From the NCBI GenBank assembly GCA_037953745.1, contig JBAKBP010001420.1, forward strand, positions 1 to 64,000: DNA of 64,000 bases, given 5' to 3'. Below the pieces are notes generated by a model. The model was not told where the DNA came from, did not search any database, and saw only the letters and a list, made by a program, of their open reading frames with translations. The first letter of the stretch is position 1. Each line of letters begins with the position of its first letter. Origin of the DNA: Lithodes maja (taxonomy: Eukaryota; Arthropoda; Malacostraca; Decapoda; Lithodidae). Positions 1-11,290 of the stretch are shown here, piece by piece. A program made the position numbers and the translations under genes.

Positions 1-226
1 GTAATGTTATATAGCTATTCATTAATTATCTTAGCTAACAGATATTAATTACTATCACTTATTCTATTATTATTATTACTATTGTTATCATTAGTATTGT
101 TATTATTATCAACCTTCTGTATTCAGTATTATTATGTTAGGAGTAACCACAAAAGAACCATCCACCCAGTTGTGTTTAGAGTCAGCCTAGGCTCAAGCAC
201 CTTGAGGACTACCTCTTATTAAATGA
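1..226. other. AT-rich flank with degenerate (ATT)n, upstream of gypsy gag
   Basis: No gene is visible. Positions 63-112 are a degenerate ATT/GTT trinucleotide tract. The stretch may be the 3' end of a 5' LTR plus leader of the gypsy element that follows, but the window edge cuts it and I cannot identify an LTR end or a primer binding site. Confidence 0.4.
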
Positions 227-1007
227 GTGAACACAAGCCACTTGTTTACTTATACCACCTACTTGACAAAGGGTAAGAGTGATGATATTAAAATAGCGAA
301 ATTGTTGACTGGAGGTGACATTCTGCTAGATATCTACGAATCTTTTGGCATAGAAGATGAATCTGCCCTGAATTATGCAACATTAATTGGGAAATTTGAC
401 AAGCATTTTTCACCAAGAGATGAGCAGCTGATGGCGAGGTACAACTTTCATGATAGCATGCAAAGGAAAGATGAATCCTTGGAATCTTTTATCACTAGGC
501 TGAAGACTTTGGTAATGTGGATATGGAGAACTTCAAGATGAACTTCTGAGGGATAAAATTGTTTTTGGTTGCCAAGAGGATACACTTCGGGAAAAATTCT
601 TTAGGGAGGATAGCCTAACTCTAGATGTTGTACTTAAGATGTGTACTGCCTATGAAACTTCAAGGAGATCAATGACAGCATTTCGAAGTGACAAGCAGGA
701 GTCTCTACACAAACTCAGTGCAAAACCCAAGAAGAAGAGTAATCCACAAACAACAAAGACTAAGCCTAACCTCATGCAGTGCGACTGGTGTGGTTTAGCA
801 CATTATTGGGGTAAGAAGAACTGTCCTGCAACTGATGCCAAATGTCATAAATGCAAGAAAATGGGACACTATGCCAAGAAATGTCCAAGTAATGCAGCGA
901 CCGGCGGAGCACCAAGAAGCGCAGCGACAGGAGGCAAAAAGAAGACATCACGCAGAGTCCATGCGGTAGAAGATGGAGACAGAAGAAAGCGACGACTCAG
1001 AAGATAA
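227..1007 (+). pseudogene. Ty3/gypsy gag (capsid + zinc knuckles), frameshifted
   Basis: The Gag polyprotein would form the retrotransposon particle and bind its RNA. The first open segment (227-541) has the helical capsid pattern of arthropod gypsy Gags, with a YATLIGKFDKHF-type stretch and an ESFITRLKTL motif. The reading frame then breaks near 510-545. The capsid C-terminal motif (DELLRDKIVFGCQ) continues in another frame and is followed by an open segment at 639-1007. Nucleocapsid zinc knuckles lie at about 780-884; the second is a perfect CX2CX4HX4C (CHKCKKMGHYAKKC) and the first is irregular. The basic tail ends at 1007. Pol follows on the same strand after a SINE-like insertion. At least one frameshift makes this copy non-functional as read. 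Confidence 0.8.
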
Positions 1008-1138
1008 CTCAAGAGGACGGGAATACATCATGAACTGTGGGGATCGGTTTTTACACCATACCCGAAAGAGGATTTATGGAGCTCCGATCTTACTCTCAAC
1101 CATCTGAACAATTTAACCAGCACACCTAAACTTCATTA

Positions 1139-1280
1139 AATGCGGAAATAACCTCACGAAAATATCATGCCCTGGTGGGGGCACGAACTCTCGACCCTTG
1201 TGTGTGAGGCAGGCACCTTACCAGTTAGACCAATAGAGATATCCCTCTTGGCCTGTTCGGCTCAGGGTATTTCCGCATCC
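1139..1280 (-). mobile_element. tRNA-derived SINE-like insertion between gag and pol
   Basis: Read on the minus strand, about 1165-1250 resembles a tRNA. There is an A-box-like TGGTCTAACTGG, an anticodon-arm stretch CCTCACACACAAGG with CAC (valine-type) at the anticodon position, and a degenerate B-box (GAGTTCGTGCC). It is bracketed by short inverted repeats, ATGCGGAAATA at 1140-1150 and its complement at 1269-1279. It is too degraded to be a functional tRNA gene. Confidence 0.5.
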
Positions 1281-1599
1281 GAGGTCTGTTTAGGCTAGCC
1301 TATTTTCACTGACTTTACACTACTTCACCTTCCGGGAAGCGAAAGCTCCGAACAGAGAGGAACGAACAGAGAGGAACAAGCTTGAGCCGAATCGACCGAG
1401 AGTCCGTCAGAGAGATGAACGGGAATGGTGAGTCAACTTCACTGAGCGATGCTACACGCACCTACAAACTGCCCAGTTGGCAACTCGCTTGGGCGGCTGG
1501 CAACTCCACAACCCAACCCAATCGAGTCTCACAACACTCCCTGCTCTCTCTTATCCTCTTCCTTGTCCTGTGGGGACCGGATCCAGAGGAAAACACATA

Positions 1600-3297
1600 A
1601 TGGCTAATCTCATGGTCAACGGTAATAAAGTGAAGTTCCAGATCGACAGCGGGGCAAGTGTGAATGCCATTCCAAGTCATCTGGTACCGGACGCAGAGCT
1701 ACAGCTGTGTGAGTCAACTCTTCAAATGTGGAACTCTACTACAATTCAGCCGTTGGGAAAGTGTAGGATTGATGTCCGCAACTGCAAGCAACCACAAAGG
1801 TACTATTCTGTTGAGTTTGTTGTTGTAAAACAGGTTGTTACACCAATTCTTGGGAAGCGAGCGTCTGAGAAGATGGGATTCATCACAGTTAACTATGAAA
1901 ACATCTGTGCAATGAATGACATCCTAACAGACTACGAAGACGTATTTGCTGATGAAGTTGGCAAGATACCAGGAAATGTTCATCTAACAGTGGATGAGTC
2001 GGTGAAACCTATTGCAATTCCTTCATGTAGAGTACCATTGAGCATCAAGTCGAAGGTTAAAGAAAAACTGGAGCAGTTGGAGCAGGAAAATGTCATTACT
2101 AAGGTCGACGAGCCTACAGAATGGGTAAGTCGAATGGTAGCAGGAACCAAGAAGTCGGGGGATCTGAGAATTTGCATTGACCCTCAAGCTCTGAACAAAG
2201 CACTCATAAGAGAGATGCACCCTCTACCGGTAATCGACGACATTCTGCCTGCAAAAGCCAAAGTTTTCTCCAAGCTTGACCTCAAGAATGGCTACTGGCA
2301 CTGTGTGTTGGATGAAGAATCACGCAAGCTGACAACATTTCAAACACCGTATGGGAGATACAGGTGGAACAGACTTCCTTTTGGTCTGGCTGTAAGCAGC
2401 GAAATTTTTCAGAAGCTACAACTGGTTCTGGATGATCTACAAGGCGTAATTTGTGTTGCTGATGACATTTTGGTCTTTGGAGTTGGTGACACTGATGAAG
2501 AAGCTGCAAGGGATCATGACTCAAAGCTGAGAAACCTACTGGACAGATGCCGAGCAAAGGGTCTGAGGCTGAACAGAGCAAAGACTGAGCTTGGTAGTAC
2601 AGAAATCACATTTCTAGGTCACAGGATCTTGCGGGATGGTCTGATGGCTGACCCAAAGAAGATTGAAGCAATCGTGAAGATGCAAGCACCAGAGGATGTG
2701 ACTGCAGTACGACGACTGTCTGGAATGGTGAACTACTTGAGTAAATTTGTACCCAGTCTATCGGATGTCATGGAGCCTATGAGGAAGCTGACCCATAAGG
2801 ACACCGAGTGGAAGTGGACAAGAGAACACGATGAGGCGTTCAAGAGGATCAAGAAGATGATGACCCAAACACCCATCTTACAGTACTACAACCCAGAGCA
2901 AAAGTTGGAGATTCAATGTGATGCATCTCAAAAAGGTTTAGGAGCAGCGTTACTTCAAGAGGGTAAACCAATCGCATTTGCAAGTCGAGCACTGACTGAC
3001 ACGGAGACACGATATGCGCAGATAGAGAAGGAGACTTTGGCAATCGTCTTTGCACTGAACAAGTTTCATCAGTATTCTTTTGGGAGGAAGACGACAATCC
3101 AGAGCGACCATAAACCTCTAGAAGCTATCCAAAATAAGCCTTCGTCAAGTGTACCAAGACGACTGCAAGGGATGTTGATGAGGATACTACAGTATGATGT
3201 CGAGATTGTTCACAAGAAGGGCAAAGAAATGTATCTAGCCGACACTATCAAGAGCTTATCTGCAAAACACAAGAGATATGCAGGAAGAGGTGTTTGA
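1600..3297 (+). pseudogene. pol: Ty3/gypsy pol: protease, reverse transcriptase, RNase H
   Basis: The aspartic protease carries DSGAS at about 1645-1659. The reverse transcriptase has the FSKLDLKNGYW motif near 2267-2300 and the catalytic VADD box at 2455-2466. RNase H follows with CDASQKGLG near 2917 and the QSDHKPLE motif near 3100. I take the ATG at 1600, just before the protease core, because the frame upstream (1477-1599) has no recognisable domain. The frame is shifted near 3243-3250 inside the RNase H/integrase connector, so this segment stops at 3297 while integrase continues in the overlapping frame. Apart from this shift the domains look intact. Family assignment to Ty3/gypsy rests on the RT-RH-IN order. 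Confidence 0.9.
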
Positions 3298-4681
3298 ACA
3301 GATCAACATGACAGACTACGTACCCATCCGAAGTGAACGATTGCAAGAAATCCGTCGAGCAACTGAGGAAGACGAAGCATTGCAACTATTGAAGGAGATA
3401 ATTCTCAAAGGATGGCCAGAAGACAAGAGTGAAGTAGAGACCATACTGAAACCATACTTTAATGTACGAGCAGAACTGTCATTTCAAGATGGATTGATCT
3501 TCAAGGGAGAACGTGTTGTAATTCCTACCAGTCTACGTCAGAAGATGAAGTCCGCTATACATTCGTCACATATGGGAGTTGAAGGTTGTCTACGACGTGC
3601 AAGAGAATGTTTGTTTTGGCCAGGAATGAATGCAGAGAAGAAGCAATTCATTTCAGAGTGTGAAATTTGTAACACATACTCTACAGCTCAACAAAAAGAA
3701 CCTCTGATGACTCATGAGCAAACCAGCCGACCATGGGAGAAAGTAGGTGTAGACCTTATGACAATCAAGAGTCACAACTATCTTGTTACAGTGGACTATT
3801 TCAGTAATTTCTGGGAAGTTGACTACCTGGAAAGCACTAAGTCAAGCGCTGTTATCAGGAAGTTGAAGGCGCACTTTGCAAGATATGGACTGCCAAATGT
3901 ACTAGTTAGTGACAATGGTCCGCAGTTCAGCAGTGAAGAATTTCAAGAATTCGCGGAGAAGTATGACTTTGAACATCGAACGAGCAGCCCACATCATCCC
4001 CAGTCTAACGGTAAAGCAGAATCAGCGGTCAAGACGGCGAAGAAACTAATCAAGAAAGCTGTCGAGAGTGGTGAAGATCCGTTTTTGGCGATTCTAGACT
4101 ACAGAAATACGCCTATGCAAGATTTGGAAGAGAGTCCAGCGCAACTCAACTTTGGTCGACGTACGAGGACGTTACTGCCGACTACTAGCAAGTTGTTGGA
4201 GCCGAAAGGAATTATGTTGGAGCGAGTGAAGCGGAAGATGCTGAAAGATCTCAAAAGCAAGAAGTACTACGACAAAGGTTCGAGAGTTTTGGAACCATTG
4301 GTTGAAGGTGACGTGGTGCGAATCAAGCCAACATCACTAGGCAAGAAGAAGTGGGAACGAGGAGTTGTAACCAGGAGATTAGACGAGCGATCGTATGAAG
4401 TGGAGACAGAAAATGGAGCGATAAGACGAAATAGAGGTCATTTACGGATGACAAGTGAAAACGCTGACATAAGAAATAATGGAAAAGTCACTAATACAGA
4501 CGACACCACAACCATTAGATCTACAGATAGGAATTATACAGACATATGTGTTCCAATCTACACAAACAACAGACACATGAGAGACATACACGGTAGACTT
4601 GATGAACCTGTCGCTACACATGAGAACAGGACGAGCGTGAGACGGAATAGGAATGTATTACCTACCAGGTACCGAGTTTGA
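3278..4681 (+). pseudogene. Ty3/gypsy integrase
   Basis: Integrase inserts the cDNA into the genome. The HHCC zinc-binding domain (H..H..CEIC) lies at about 3560-3672. The DDE catalytic core follows with GVDLMTIK near 3750, VSDNGPQFSSEEF near 3905, and the Glu helix in QSNGKAESAVKTAKK. A C-terminal basic/SH3-like region follows (GDVVRIKPTSLGKKKWERG near 4310-4360). The open frame begins inside the end of the RT-RNase H frame, so a single shift separates the two. The integrase itself is uninterrupted to its stop at 4681. It has no start of its own and would have been made as part of Pol. Confidence 0.88.
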
Positions 4682-5395
4682 CATGACCAGATAAGAGTAC
4701 AGTACCGGTATGACTGATTGCATGTCTGACTAACAGTCCAATACTGGTATGAGATGAGGCACTGGCAGAAATGGAAATGCTGGATGAGAATGTTACAGGT
4801 TGAGAAAGATTATCTAAATGGAGTAAGTGAGTGAGAATACGACTGAAGCCACTGAATGAGGAGTAACCTAACATTACAGTCTGAATGATACAGGTTTTGT
4901 AATGTGAATGGGAGTGTAAGGATATTATAATGCAGATCGGTATGCAAAGAAATTGTAATGCGAAAGGAAAGAGATTGGATGATTTTGAGTACGGTACTGG
5001 GTATCAGGATCTATAAATTTAAGTCAATCATATAACCTTTGTTACTAATTTACTAATCCTGCATGATATAACCAATAACTTTGCATGAAACATTTTGTAA
5101 TTTTCAGAACATTGAATATTAATGTTCTAATGTACTAACTTTACTAATATACCAACAATTACTAATCCCATATAATCTCATAAAATAAATTCTTTATGTT
5201 TAGTTGGCACAAGGGTATACAATATATTTTTGTATCATATATATTCACTATTTGTGGATATTCTCATGTAGAACAGTATTATCAACTAATAATTAACCTA
5301 CCTCACCTAGTCTTGTAATACCATATCAATAGATTTGACTAATATACCTCATCTACTTCATATCTCATATTTACATACTAATAGATTAATATTCT
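4682..5395. other. AT-rich region downstream of gypsy pol; no LTR found
   Basis: About 710 bases with no coding signal. It should contain the polypurine tract and 3' LTR of the gypsy element, but I see no segment that repeats at the window start. The 5' LTR may lie outside the window or be missing. The right end is cut by the start of the next LTR element. Confidence 0.4.
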
Positions 5396-8300
5396 TGTTA
5401 TGCCCTGTTTTTCTACAGGTTTAACTTGGGTAATGTGAGTTCTAATTGACTGGGTATAGAAGGCTGCATGCACAATACAAGATATGAGGAATAGAGAACA
5501 CAAAGAAACACATGGTAGCAAGTTACACGATCACGTTTATTAATATACCACTGCAGAATACTTGTGTAAGACAATATAATAGAATGGAACAACACTAGCA
5601 TAAGTGGATCTGGATGGAGCCTAGTCTCCCACTTCCAACGTTCAGGTATTAATCTTCTGATCACTGGCTTTGATTTAACAGGTTTATATACCGAAGACCA
5701 TCAATGTTACTTATAGATTCCTATTCACTGTTAGATTTATTACTGGTAGCTCTGGTGCACAAGTAGTAGTTCACAGACTAGATTAGACACGCGTATTTTA
5801 GAGCACGGGAATTCTATAGTAACCTCAGAGGGGTACTGATCTAAGTTTTATATCCTTGTTTCAGAAATACATAGAACGCAAATCAGTGGGCGAACGTTAG
5901 ATATCACTAGAGTTTTAATATCTGAATAAGGTAATTACGAGAGTCAAGGTCGCCTGTTAATTAATGAGCACTGATCGCTTAGTACGTCCCAAATGGAATG
6001 GTTAAGTCTGTATTACACTGGGCAAGGTCTTAGCCACTTCGTAGAAATATTTAATTAGTGAAATCTCTAAACAGCACAGTAAGATGTAGTACTGCTAAAG
6101 AGAATCTTGGGTAGTATCTGATGGGTCTGGTCCTGGTTATCTTGCGTCCATGATGTTGGGGGCTAACGACTGGTTCCGCGGCCGTCCAGGGTGGCCATAT
6201 GTGTGAAGTTCTTAAATACGTGGGCAGGTCCTTCTATCCAAATCTGCCACGGAGTCTGCCGGTTCTGGGATCTCACTCCGGAACAACACAAGGGCAGAGC
6301 TAGAGGTTAACTGCAGGGTAGTGACCCCTGGTTGGTGTCTAGCTTTCAACTGATTTGACTGGGGGCGGGAGTTAGATTTATAGGCTCGGTTCTGGACCCT
6401 GTAGACAGTAGGGATCTCGAGTCTTATGAACTTAATTGAGCTCTCAATAGAAATGGAGACTAGGTAAGATGGTATTTACTGTTGTGGCACAGGGCTATAG
6501 GAAGCCTTTATATTTCATATAACTGAGCCTTAGTAAGAGGTACTATTTTGGCTATACTGGACGTATTTAGGGGAGAGAGACTGGATCTACTTTGCGAGGA
6601 GGATGGGGACAGCTGTGATAGGAACGTCTCTCTAGATTGTTCAATCTTCATTCTATGGTATAGCTGAGGTGCTAATTTAGTGATCAGAGCATGCAAGAAA
6701 GGTCAATGGTTTATTGTGAGTTAATAGAGGTTAGTAAAGGTGTTAGTCATTCATGGTTAGTTCATTGATAGGAAGAATTCCTGTGCTACCTGGCAATGAC
6801 TCGAAAGTCAAAACAGGGGCCAGGTATACCTCCGCGGGGGTGGGGGTCTCCCTCCTCGGGTGGGCAAAAAGGGGGGGCTGGGCGCGCTCTCTCTGTGATC
6901 GTCGTCCGGCGGCTGTGGCTAGGGGCTTGCCATATCACCAGTGTTTATAATAACCCTCTGTGTATGAGACAGATGTGGGTGTCTTTAATACCAAAACCGA
7001 AGGTGCCTTAGCTAGCTGGTTTTACTCGGCTGGTTGTTAATTGTAGAGTTTGCTGGATGTGGTGGAGACTGGGTTGCTAACTCTGTCACATTTATCTGGA
7101 AGTATGGCAATAGAAGTTAGTAACTGGCGGGGCGGCTAGCCTCGCACCGACGACCATTGGGTGCAGGGTTGTGAATGTGTTGTAAGAGAATAGATGGCAT
7201 GCAAGGGGCTAGTAAAGTTCTAATGTTGTTCTGGCCTACTAAGTGAAGGTAGGCTGGATAGGAGTATATATATAAAAGGTTGGAGAGCGTTAGCAACGGA
7301 CAATTCAAGGATCTTCAAGAGGTATGAGAGAGAGGCTAGGTCGGACAAGAGTCGAGAAGCGCGGGAATTCTTAATGAGAGGGGGGGAGAGTTCAAGGGCT
7401 ACAGGGAAATTTTGCCCCTAAGGTCCCTGGGCGTGGGGGTGGCATTAGGCTACACTTGATATGGAAAGTTTGAAAAGGCAGTAGAATACGTTAGCCAAAA
7501 TATGCTACCGGGGAATGCAACTATGGGGTGGTATATGAGTCTGGAAAAGATAGAGTTATGTGATCAGTCCGAGGGTTATGGATACTATTAGTTGGTCCTG
7601 GGAACTGCGTTTTCTATTAAATATAAATATAAATACCAACAAAAGCGGCAGTTCGTAGGGGTACTTAGTTATTGTTTCGGGGTACTTATGACAGATACTG
7701 GTAACCAGGTTATCTTATACAATCTCTGGTTGGGGTAAGAGGTGTAAGACACGAAGTAAATTGGCGTAGTGTGGGCTGTGGATACGAAGGAGGCAAGGGG
7801 AAGACGTATGACAATTGTGGAAAGTAAATGGAAAAAGGTGAACACAATGGCGGATAAAAATACTTAACCTAAGGATTGCATACATAGATTTATGGGGCGA
7901 TGGGTCTTCATAAAGCTTAGTCTGGCAAGACAAGATGTTAGGGAATGTTAATATTAATACTTAGTTACTAGAGGAACAATGCAAGGGGCGACTGAGCACG
8001 GGTTACATATATCTATACTCGTCATGGAAAATGATATACGAGGTCTAGGGACAATCGTGGGTGTTTTAACTTCTAAAATATATAACATCTACTTCTCGGA
8101 TGTAAGAACATACATAGATATAATTATGGCTGTCTGATGTGTTGGCATTGGCTCAACGTCGGGACAGGGCATGGTTGTTTTTAATATGAATGTATATTCC
8201 TGTTCATCATCTTTGTAGTCTGGCAAGACAAGATGTTAGGGAATGTTAATATTAATACTTAGTTACTAGAGGAACAATGCAAGGGGCGACTGAGCACGGG

Positions 8301-9070
8301 TTACATATATCTATATTCGTCATGGAAAATGATATACGAGGTCTAGGGACAATCGTGGGTGTTTTAACTTCTAAAATATATAACATCTACTTCTCGGATG
8401 TAAGAACATACATAGATATAATTATGGCTGTCTGATGTGTTGGCATTGGCTCAACGTCGGGACAGGGCATGGTTGTTTTTAATATGAATGTATATTCCTG
8501 TTCATCATCTTTGTAGCAAGGACAGTGCCGCTATGTCGTATCAATGCTGGTGGCAGTTAATATTATAGACTTAGTTACTAGAGGAACAAATGCAAGGGGC
8601 GACTGGGCAGTGGGCACGGGTTACATATATCTATACTAGTCATGGAAAATGATATAAGAGGTCTAGGAACAAACGTGGGTGTTTTAACTTCTAAGATATA
8701 TATAAAATCTACTTCTCGGATGTAAGAACATACATAGATATAATTATGGCTGTCTGATGTGTTGGCATTGGCTCAACATCGGGACAGGGCATGGGTGTTT
8801 TTAATATGAATGTATATTCCTGTTCATCATCTTTGTAGTTAGGAGTGTAGGACACGAGGGGGTTAGTGTACGTGAGGTGTGGAAAAATGGTCAGTTTAGA
8901 AAAGATAAAAAGGTGCGGCCATGAGCTGCTTAGCCCTGCGGGCTTGGGCCTGTCTGAAATGGCTGGCTCGGTCAGCTGGTCCTTTCGTTCTGTGGACCTT
9001 TCTTCCGGGTGTTTCTGTGTGGTGTTCGCTCGTGGCTTCTGTGGTGGGCTTCTTGTTCCGGGGCATTTTA
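5396..9070 (-). repeat. 3' LTR of the gag-only element
   Basis: Direct repeat of 12604-16279, differing by only a handful of substitutions and 1-2 bp indels in homopolymers. In element orientation its 5' part (8838-7921) holds three 298-bp tandem units, the place expected for U3 enhancers. An AATAAA-type signal reads on the minus strand at 5541-5536, about 140 nt before the LTR end. Small ORFs of 60-72 codons inside it have no recognisable domain. Confidence 0.85.
7921..8838. repeat. 298-bp tandem repeat, about three units, inside 3' LTR
   Basis: Unit 1 is 7921-8218 and unit 2 is 8219-8516; they are almost identical. A more diverged third unit runs to 8838 with its own lead-in at 8517-8560. 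Each ends in the same CATCATCTTTGTAG. The same array recurs in the other LTR. Confidence 0.9.
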
Positions 9071-9580
9071 CTTCCCTCTCCTTCATTATAGGCTCGTCCT
9101 CGAGCCTCAAGGGTGAAGTAAAAAGAAGCATAGTCAGAAAAATGTAGGTTAACAAGAAAAGTAGTATGACTAAGGGAAAAAAAATTAATATATACAGTAT
9201 ATGGAAAACATGTAAATTTAAGAAAGGGCAGATAATTAAGAACAGGAAATTAAGAAGAGGTAAAGTGTTTAACAATGTATAAAGCAAATTTAAAAGATAG
9301 TCAGAAAAGTGTAGGTAACAAGAAAAGTAGTATGACTAAGGAAAAAAAATAATATATACAGTATATGGAAAACATGTAAATTTATAGAATCATGCCCAAT
9401 CGCTTAGGAATTGAAAACATTCAACACAATTTAGTACAATAATATCCTCATCATCATCAGGGGGGGGGGGGGGGGGGGTATTTAGAGTCGCCGTTAGTCT
9501 GGGTGACGGTCTGGTAATAGGGGGTGGTGGTTCACTTTCACTTTGGAAGGGCGGGGTGGATATACCGTTAGTTCTTGTCG
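9071..9580. other. Internal spacer of the gag-only element, with poly-G tract
   Basis: Between the 3' LTR and the end of the gag-like frame. It includes a short near-duplicate of about 60 bp (9127-9205 vs 9300-9382) and a run of about 18 G at 9460-9478. No coding signal is recognised. Confidence 0.5.
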
Positions 9581-11223
9581 TTAGGAATGTGGGTCTGGGG
9601 GCGAGCTGGCCCGGGGCCAGTTTTGGAGGGGGGGTCTAAGCGGTTTCGGTCGGGGGTAGTGATAGGGGGGTTTTAAAGATGAAACGGGCAGGTCGAGTCG
9701 GGGTTGTTGTTGCGGAAGAGGTTGGTGCTGGGGAGGGGTTGAATTGTGTAGAGAGTTGTGGTCGTGAGTGGGGTTTGGGGAAGGGTGAGTAAGGCTGAAG
9801 GTTGAGTGTTTACTATGATCGGGTGGTTTGGAAGTTTGGTGTGTGGGGATTTGATAGGGAGATGGTGGGGGGGGTCTGGGCAGGCAGGGTTGTGGTTTGA
9901 GAGGGGTTGAATTGTGTAGAGAGTTGTGGTCGTGAGTGGGGTTTGGGGAAGGGTGAGTAAGGCTGAAGGTTGAGAGTTTACTATGATTGGGTGGTTTGGA
10001 GGTTTGGTGTGTGGGGATTTGATAGGGAGATGGTGGGGGGGGTCTGGGCAGGCAGGGTTGTGGTTTGAGAGGGGTTGAATCTAGACTGATTTTATTTCCG
10101 GGAGAGACATGGATGGGATTTCGAGGAGTGGTTGAAGTTGAGAGGTTGATTATGTTGTTTGGGGCGAGAGAGAGAGTATTTTGGGGTTTAGCCAAGGTGG
10201 AAAAAGTTTTGTGGTTGGATTGGAATGGGAGTGGTATTTTGTCGAGCGGGATCTTTGGGGGGGGGAATTTGGGGCGGGTGGGGTAACGGTGAAGAGGGGG
10301 AGGTTGAAAGTTTAGCGGGGCTCATGATGGTGGGGGACCGACTGGTGAGCAGGTGTTCGGTACGCATGAGGGGGGGGAAAATCACTTTGGTGGGAGTCAC
10401 GCGTGAGGGGGGGATTAACGGCGCGTGTGGGAGGATCAGAGTGGTGGGGTGTGTCGGTGGCAGTAACGGTTTGCTTAGAGGTTATCTGGGGTTGGTGAGT
10501 TTGTCTGTCATGAGGGGGTGAGTCAAGTGTGGGGTGTTGAAGTTTATTAGGGGTGTGAATTGTGGGGGGGTGGAAGGGAGCTACTGACTGAAAACTGTCA
10601 CAAGGGAGATTTTGTTGGTGGGGGAATAGCTGAGTATTTCTGGGGGAAGGGGGGGAACATGGTTGGGTCCCTAGGTCGTCACGCGTGAGGGGAGGATTAA
10701 CGGCGCGTGTGGGAGGATCAGAGTGGTGGGGTGTGTCGGTGGCAGTGACGGTTTGTTTAGAGGTTATCTGGGGTTGGTGGGTTTGTCTGTCATGAGGGGG
10801 TGAGTCAAGTGTGGGGTTTTGAAGTTTATTAGGGGTGTGAATTGTGGGGGGGTGGAAGGGAGCTACTGACGGAAAACTGTCACAAGGGAGATTTTGTGGG
10901 TGGGGGAATAGCTGAGTATTTCTGGGGGAAGGGTGGGAACATGGTTGGGTCCCTAGGTCGTCACGCGTGAGGGGAGGATTAACGGCGCGTGTGGGAGGAT
11001 CAGAGTGGTGGGGTGTGTCGGTGGCAGTGACGGTTTGTTTAGAGGTTATCTGGGGTTGGTGGGTTTGTCTGTCATGAGGGGGTGAGTCAAGTGTGGGGTT
11101 TTGAAGTTTATTAGGGGTGTGAATTGTGGGGGGGTGGAAGGGAGCTACTGACGGAAAACTGTCACAAGGGAGATTTTGTTGGTGGGGGAATAGCTGAGTA
11201 TTTCTGGGGGAAGGGGGGAACAT
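9581..11223 (-). pseudogene. Proline-rich continuation of the gag-like ORF (shifted frames)
   Basis: Two further open segments on the same strand (11223-10312 and 10195-9581) carry the repetitive Pro/His/Thr tail built from the 282-bp and 168-bp units. They lack their own convincing starts. The first join is explained by a one-base G-run loss, which could be real or a homopolymer assembly error. Composition is low complexity, so function cannot be inferred. Confidence 0.5.
9733..10068 (-). repeat. 168-bp in-frame minisatellite, two units
   Basis: Units 9733-9900 and 9901-10068, with a third start at 10069. The period of 168 is 56 codons. Read on the minus strand it encodes a proline/histidine-rich block (KPQPCLPRPPPPSPYQ) in the distal part of the gag-like tail. 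Confidence 0.85.
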
Positions 11224-11290
11224 AGTTGGGTCCCTAGGTCGTCACGCGTGAGGGGAGGATTAACGGCGCGTGTGGGAGGGTCAGGGTGGT
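10398..11290 (-). repeat. 282-bp in-frame minisatellite, three units plus partial
   Basis: Units start at 10398, 10680, 10962 and 11243. Two periods are exactly 282 bp (94 codons). The third is 281 because one G is missing from a G-run at about 11213-11218, and that loss produces the frame break in the gag-like ORF. On the minus strand it encodes a Pro/Thr/His-rich block (TDTPHHSDPPTRAVNPPLTR). Confidence 0.9.

Noticed and set aside
1462..1680. Minus-strand ORF at the pol start
   Set aside because: Antisense to the gypsy protease frame, with no domain.
7921..8838. CRISPR-like array
   Set aside because: The units are 298-bp contiguous tandem repeats without spacers, in a eukaryotic LTR.
5413..9287. 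Small ORFs inside the LTRs, repeated in both copies
   Set aside because: Each is 60-130 codons without domains or start context, and duplication simply reflects the two LTRs.
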